DNA of 64,000 nucleotides from Galerina marginata. Taxonomy: Eukaryota; Basidiomycota; Agaricomycetes; Agaricales; Galerinaceae. The DNA lies in NCBI GenBank assembly GCA_023014335.1, contig JAECYW010000004.1:806001-870000 (forward strand). Reading direction: 5' to 3'. Shown in pieces: positions 58,375 through 64,000 of the stretch (its first letter is position 1; each line of letters starts with the position of its first letter). The notes below the pieces were generated by a model that worked only from the letters and a program-made list of their open reading frames with translations, made no database searches and was not told where the DNA came from. The position numbers were made by a program, and so were the translations under genes.

Positions 58375-58824
58375 TTTTACACTCTATGGATGACAGCTCA
58401 AGACAGCGAGCCATGCCTTCGGGACAGTGAGTAGACGAGTCATAATGAAAAGAGAATCCGCATTGCAGCTAGTGGGTCATTTTTCGTCTGGGGAATATTA
58501 ATGTTCAATTTACCTGCTGAGCACGAGTCGTTAGACCTGAGGTTATCGATGATCAACGGAGCAGGAATGGAGGGTAAATCCGGAGTGCATATTCTTTGAA
58601 GGGAGTCATTGCTGGTCGGAAGAAAGCTTTAAAAGACGAGTGGTCCCTCGATCGCTTTCTTTTGGGCATGGAGGTGAAGGCGCGATGCATTCATCGGGTG
58701 AGGACATATAGATGGAGGGCGTGGACGGCGTATCATGCCTGGCAGAGGGCATTTTACCTGTATGTTTTGTCTTTATAATTATGTTCGAAGCTGACAGAGT
58801 TGCTCAAGATTATCGTGTTAACGG

Positions 58825-59214
58825 TTACACGACTGGAACTGGGTTACTGACCAAAGTATGAAATTTCGTTTCCCCACGTTCTCGTAGACAATCAGTGAGC
58901 AGTTGACCTACTGAAGGGGTGATGTTGTTAAACTTTTTTGTTTCCAGGTACTTACCTCTGACCACTAGGATTCGATCATAGTCACGCCTGGGCGGTATAT
59001 AGTTCGTGTCAATGAACGCTAGTGCTAGTGACATCAAGTAGCAGAACGACGCACCAGTCATAGCGGAAGCCCACCATGCTAAGAGATTCTGCAATTGCTC
59101 GAATCCGATAAACCCCGGCTTCTGCAACGCTTCACTGTATCGATTTCGAGTACTGTTCGGGTCGTTGGGAATGCTGAACGTCGTATCACAAGAGATTGGC
59201 GAGTGGTGGAACAT
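58825..59214 (-). CDS. Possible small protein with one membrane segment
   Basis: An open frame of 129 codons starting MFHHSPISCDTTFSIPNDPN. It contains one hydrophobic stretch (WWASAMTGASFCYLMSLALA) and then DTNYIPPRRDYDRILVVRG, after which a GTAAGT donor occurs, so the real protein probably continues in a downstream exon not identified. No family recognised. Confidence 0.35.
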   Translation of the reverse strand: MFHHSPISCDTTFSIPNDPNSTRNRYSEALQKPGFIGFEQLQNLLAWWASAMTGASFCYLMSLALAFIDTNYIPPRRDYDRILVVRGKYLETKKFNNITPSVGQLLTDCLRERGETKFHTLVSNPVPVV

Positions 59215-60330
59215 AAGACATTGGAAGATTGGAAGGCGTTGTGGTCTCTAGAACACGCTCGGGAATGAAACCAAGCGGTGGTGAGCAATCTATGCCCGCG
59301 TTGAACGAAGATGACCGACATGGTTACGATGTGGAAAACCCTCCGCTGGTATGCGTCCTCTTCGAAATCGATATTGTTTCATTGAAAACTGATATAGCGA
59401 TCACAGACAATCGAAAACACCGATTTCAGTGTTTACAGTGTGGCAATAGGTAAGCTCCTACTCAAGGGTATTAATAAAGATTGACGCACAACTTTGACAG
59501 CTACACTCTTGCGATCGAGCCACGGCACTTAACCGCCCCCTCCCAAGATACCCAATGTACCCAATGACAACCAACGTATCTCGGTGAACTGATTTTGAGG
59601 TTCGGTTACTTCGAGTCAGTGAGTTCATGTTGGTCTACCTCCTCTATCTCCATATCGTCGAACGACGGATAACCACATGTTTTCCTATCCCAAGTGTTCA
59701 CTTTATATGGTCGCCAGATGCCTCGTTACGAACTATTAGTCAGTCTTTATGTGAAAAGGTGCACCACTTACCAACTATGATGCTGGAACATTGTTGTGTT
59801 TTCGTGAGTTTTCCTTTGGCGAATCAAGAGAAAAAATCATGACGTGGTGTAAGATTTATGTTCAATGCGATCGGGACGGGTCTACATACCGTTTGGAAGG
59901 TATATGTGGGTTTGTCGTTTGTAACGTTCTCTTTTCAGATACGCGTACACTATGCAGTGAGAAGGCGCTGGGTGAAGTGTGAGTGGGTGAGCCACGCTTA
60001 GTCAGCTTCAACCGAGTGCAGGCTGAATTTCTCATTTACGCTCTGACGGTTCTGCCGTGAACCGGGTCGATTATGTACAGGTGGTCGGTATGTTCGAATG
60101 GCTTCATACGTGTGCTGAAACAAGACTAAATTCGACAACTTATCGATAGGCCTCTCCTATTCACGCATAACATTTGGCATACTTAATGGCATACATAATA
60201 GTCAGCGACCAGATAGCATACAGGTGGGCTGAAACCATGTGAGTCATTCATCTCTTTATATTGTTCATCTGATAAATGGGTACTACGGACAGGACTGCTG
60301 TACTGTATTCTGCCCATCGTAAATTGTTGC
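59215..60330. other. Spacer
   Basis: About 1.1 kb. A plus-strand frame (59229..59453) is open but has no other support. Confidence 0.35.
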
Positions 60331-61388
60331 TTAGTCGACCCTCATGCGAGATCCGGTATCACCTCTGGTGGTGTCTGATAAGTCATCTTCGGCTGTGACT
60401 TTCCTCTTGACGGTTACGCCTGTTGGCACTATGAAAACTCGATGCTGCATTCGGAGTATTGCAGCGCGCTGCAGCAATCAGATTGGAGGTTGAAGCGTTG
60501 ATAGGGAGTGAAGCGGCTCACCTTCGAACAGGAGTCGTCCAAAAGGGTTAGAGCGCGAAGGGTGGACAACATTCTGTATTTGCTTTTGTCCACTTGAACG
60601 ACCTTTAAGGCGATTTGTACCTCGACGATGTCTCCGACCCGGAAAATTACAGGAGATACGTCAGAAAGGCTAAGATTGAAGTTAGAAGTCGCCACTTTTT
60701 CAATTGACTGGACACGAACTTTTGGCTTTTGGTCCTAATGTGGTAGTTTACAAGGTTGTCTTTGCAGAAGCAATACTTGTCACTCATTGTTTGCCTCAGC
60801 CTTCCCGACGTATCCCAAGACTTAGGGAAGGGAAGAGAGGCGGCTTGGTCGGTGTCGTAGCTGGGAGTGAAAATCCTGTTACTCATTTCGACCGCCAGCA
60901 TTTTGCAGGAAATTTTAGGTGTCCATTGCTCCAGTTGACCTTCGGGAAATTGTCGCTCGAAGATTCCGTGAATAATGCCTATATTCTCGACGGCTTTGTT
61001 GAAATTCATGACGTTCATTCCTACTACTTCCACATGCTGTCGCATATATTTGTACTTTGATATGTTCTTGGGACTACTGTTTGTCAGGACGAGGAAGGGA
61101 TCTGAGGCGAAGTAACCGTACTGACCATTGCTCGTTATCGAAAGGTGGGAGGTTCTTGGCGTACAATATTCCTTTGAGCGTGATGGTCATATTGTCCTGA
61201 ACATGGTCTCCACCGGGTTTTGTTTGCCACACTAGATTCCAGGACTTAGGCTTGTCCGTGTAAATTACGGACAATTCGTCGAGCTTGGAGGAATCCTGTT
61301 TATGAGAAATTTAAAAGTAGGGCAAGGGTAAGAATAACGTGCATACCTCGATCAGATGTGAAAGAGATGATTCGTCAACAACTTCCAT
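60331..61388 (-). CDS. Hypothetical protein of an agaricomycete-restricted family
   Basis: The start exon 61388..61347 (MEVVDESSLSHLIE) joins in phase to the exon from 61295 (SSKLDELSVIYTDKPKSWNL). The middle part contains DPFLVLTNSS, YMRQHVEVVGMNVMNFN and ENIGIIHGIFERQFPEGQ in a frame one base off near 61130. The C-terminal part reads SPVIFRVGDIVEVQIALKVV and STLRALTLLDDS, with a last exon 60444..60331 (VFIVPTGVTVKRKVTAEDD). The FRVGDIVEVQ block recurs in many mushroom genomes in proteins without known role. The frame change near 61130 may be an error, an unseen intron or decay. Confidence 0.5.
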
Positions 61389-62125
61389 TAAGTTCTCAAG
61401 CAGCTTGGCTGGCATCGCATGCGGTGAGCTCTAGAGTAATTGAAGTAAATAATAAGTGTCTTACTGGCTTCTTCGCGATCGTAGAACTCATCCATAGTCA
61501 ATTGGATAAAAAGTACTGCGGTATTCAAGTCATTGTTACTTGGATCATTTTATACCCCTCGGTCGTAGGTATCTTATTGCAATACAGCTCAATTTTTGGT
61601 GGAATCTGACGCTAATTATGATGTATATTTTTTTTCAATTGAGCGAAGCCGCGTTCTTGTCATTTTATGACTTCTTGCCAGGTATCATTGGAAGTTCCAC
61701 GCCAGTTTTTGAAGACGTATTCCATACGCTTTATTCGGCCAAAGTGGTGACATTGGGAATGTGTGTATTGATAAGTGGCGCAGCGTCAATGGTTTGTCAA
61801 TTTGTCGGTGTTGATGGGATGACAAGTTGTCATTGCAGATCGGTAACTATTTTTAGTCAAATTGCTGGGACCCACAACTCCGATGTTGTCTCCAATTTGA
61901 AAGCGGACTCAGTATTCAATTGAGTTCGTCATTTTTTTTATACTTGAGATCTAACTGTGTCATACCAATAAACAGATTCAATGGAAGACTGCAATGAATG
62001 GTCATGAATTTTCAACTCCGGTGCGGCAGCGATAATGATTTACTGAGTCTGGTTAGTCCTAGCCAGAATTTTTGTCTATATAAGGTGGGCGATCTCTTGG
62101 TCGATTCATTAACAATACCTTTACC
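61389..62125. promoter_or_regulatory. Divergent promoter region
   Basis: About 740 bases between two divergent start codons (61388 minus and 62126 plus). Short plus-strand frames with hydrophobic stretches are present but unsupported. Confidence 0.35.
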
Positions 62126-64000
62126 ATGGATTCAGCAAGAGAAATCGATAACTCGAAGAACTCGAAGGGCAGTCAGAAAGCTACAAGGTACGGCAATTGG
62201 CTCAGATTTTTTGGTTTTGACCTGCGTTGTTGATGATTATTCATAGTGGACGTCGGACTAGGCGACAAGGGGAAGCCGCTCCATTGTACGTATATTTGAA
62301 TGCATCATCGTCGTCATTGCCATATTGACTGGTCGTCCACAGAGATATGAGCGCTTTGAAAGATCAGAGTGAACCGCAGAATTCGATGCTTCCCGTGCAT
62401 AACGAAGCAGATGTTGTCCAAGCGAAGTAAGTATTGATTCTTTGCCTGTTGTCATGATTAAGTGTTAAATTTTTGGGCAGCGTCGAAGTACCGGAGATAA
62501 TTGCCGCCGATGGTGGGAAGACCGCGTAAGAAAAAACAAGCGCACGTTTTTATAGGCTTCTCATCTCATTTATCCAGTGCCTCTACGGGCAAACGCAAAG
62601 CAGGCGATGCAGGTTTAGATAATGGAAATACGTGAGCAATTCCTTGGATCTGTGGTGGAATTTCATGACAGTTTATGGGGTAGATCTCATCGCCGAGTAG
62701 TCCAGCAGAAGATGACTCACGAGGTTTTGGACAACGCGATAGAGTCTCCAGATAATGCTCTGACTATAGCGGACAAGCCCAGCGAGCATGATGAAGATAA
62801 CAAGTGAGTGACTTATTTCTCGTGGTATTTTATTTATTTATTCTGATATACTATCTCCAGTAGCGGTTCTCTTACCGCAGATGGCTCTGCATCCGATGTA
62901 GAGGCTGACATCACTAAGGATGACAATAGTTCGGAGTGAGTCCCGAGGTTCAACAGGATATATTTATTCTCTGACTAACTATTTGAACATAGAGCCGACG
63001 ACATTGACGCGAAAGGAAAATCCGTGAAAATTGACTGGCCGCCTTCCCCGGTGACTGGGTCTGTCATGATTGAGGCACTACAAGCAAAGGGCCTTAGAGA
63101 CACTTATGATGGTTTACCCGTTCTTCGGTTGGTGATAAAAATCCGCGGAGTGTTATCAAAATTCAAAACCTACCTTTTTCTGTTAGGCCTGCTAAATTAG
63201 ATCCTGCGAACGACAACGAAACTCTGACAGGCTTCTTCGACTTTCAGGTTTGGAAGAACTTGTTGGATGGCGGATCCGAGACGTTGAGGTAGGTTAATTT
63301 CTTGATATTTGAATCACTCTAAATCTGAAATGGAACTTTGCAGGAAGATCAAGAGTGCTATTGTTTTCGACATAAAGGGGATATATTTTAATCCTGCCAG
63401 AGCCCATCCGGCGTCTGTCGCAGTTGGTACTATTTTAAGCGCACGTTATGTGGTATCGCCCGGCCGCCCCTCGTCCTGTATGATGGCAATCACTACAGGA
63501 TGTTCGACTTCTTCCGAGTTGAGAGATGGACGGGTCAACTCGTATAATGCTGAAAGGAGTACAATTAGCAAACGAGTCACTGTCATACCTCACAGTCAAG
63601 AGTTTGAGAGGATGGTGGCCTTTCTAGGAATGGCGTTTGGATTCGACACCATGAAGGCTTTATGCTATTCCGACTTCAGTTTGACTTTCAGCACTCGTTC
63701 GGCTGCTTTAGGTAAAGATCTTCATAAACTTTTAGGTGAATTTTGCGATTTAATAATTGTTGTTACAGAAAGTACCCCTCCTCGTTCTACGAACATGAAA
63801 TTACACAATTATTTGGCAAGATCTTCTTCGTCTTCCTCTTTGTCCCCTGCTGTAGCACGCGGGAATAGCGCCGGAACATATATTCGTACCTCTTTGGCTC
63901 CACACGAAGACGGTATTTATTTCTTTCAATCACTGGCATTAAAGTTTACTGATATATGCTCTTTAACAGTACCTATATACGATGCTAGAAATGTCGACTT
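62126..64000 (+). CDS. Intron-rich hypothetical protein, 5' part (partial)
   Basis: Twelve exons fit in phase before the window ends: 62126..62187, 62247..62285, 62343..62426, 62481..62525, 62578..62631, 62672..62803, 62861..62935, 62993..63127, 63187..63288, 63344..63711, 63769..63912 and 63970 onward. The N-terminal ~200 residues are Ser/Asp/Lys-rich and disordered, built from small exons, nine of which end after the second codon base. A folded part begins about IDWPPSPVTGSVMIEALQAK and continues with NETLTGFFDFQVWKNLLDGG, IKSAIVFDIKGIYFNPARAH and SKRVTVIPHSQEFERMVAFL. It then has a Ser-rich loop and PIYDARNVDF at the edge. The type occurs in agaricomycetes without known function. Confidence 0.7.

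Larger units (their letters stand above)
57102..58824. other. Spacer with short frames and imperfect repeats
   Basis: About 1.7 kb. A 152-codon frame on the minus strand (57642..57184) and overlapping plus-strand frames (57521-57892) are open, but none is recognisable and they conflict. The right half contains an imperfect direct repeat and a hairpin (listed separately). Confidence 0.3.

Noticed and set aside
1..64000. CRISPR arrays, rRNA, tRNA or an intact retrotransposon or DNA transposon
   Set aside because: No regularly spaced repeats, no reverse transcriptase, integrase or transposase motifs, and no tRNA-like cloverleaf were recognised.

Overview
The window looks like a chromosomal segment of a mushroom-forming basidiomycete (Agaricomycetes). 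Genes are split by many short GT-AG introns (about 40-70 nt), both strands are densely coded, and the families are typical of that group: F-box/LRR proteins, DUF4419, DUF4139, multi-pass membrane families and KEX2-type secreted proteins. No rRNA, tRNA, CRISPR array or intact transposon was seen. Exon models below were made by eye from splice signals and reading-frame phase, without transcript data.

Region 1 (1-15.5 kb) is mostly conserved housekeeping: the end of a protein-kinase-like gene, succinate dehydrogenase cytochrome b subunit (SDH3), an F-box gene, a decayed membrane-protein gene, two DUF4139 paralogues, a coiled-coil protein, the RNase P/MRP subunit POP5 and a frameshifted F-box gene. 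The two DUF4139 paralogues stand out. One (5.5-8.0 kb) carries a nucleoporin-like FG-repeat insert. The other (9.6-12.6 kb) is continuous in frame with the C-terminal domain of the nuclear-pore mRNA-export factor GLE1.

Region 2 (15.6-27.3 kb) is a duplication field. A two-gene module (a small hypothetical gene plus a multi-pass membrane protein) occurs in three copies at different stages of decay. Interspersed are fragments copied from neighbouring genes (the 5' ends of bioF and of the F-box gene, the end of POP5). It ends with the intact bioF-like KAPA synthase gene.

Region 3 (28-43.3 kb) holds an Arg/Asp-rich protein, a pair of intact DUF4419 genes with two decayed relatives, a secreted Lys-rich protein, the MBOAT gene GUP1, and a membrane-protein gene flanked by truncated direct-repeat copies of itself.

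Region 4 (43.3-64 kb) is AT-richer and accessory. It has an inverted pair of F-box-like genes flanking a TEA-domain transcription factor, two 7TM-like membrane genes, several lineage-restricted hypothetical genes, and the first twelve exons of a gene running off the right edge.
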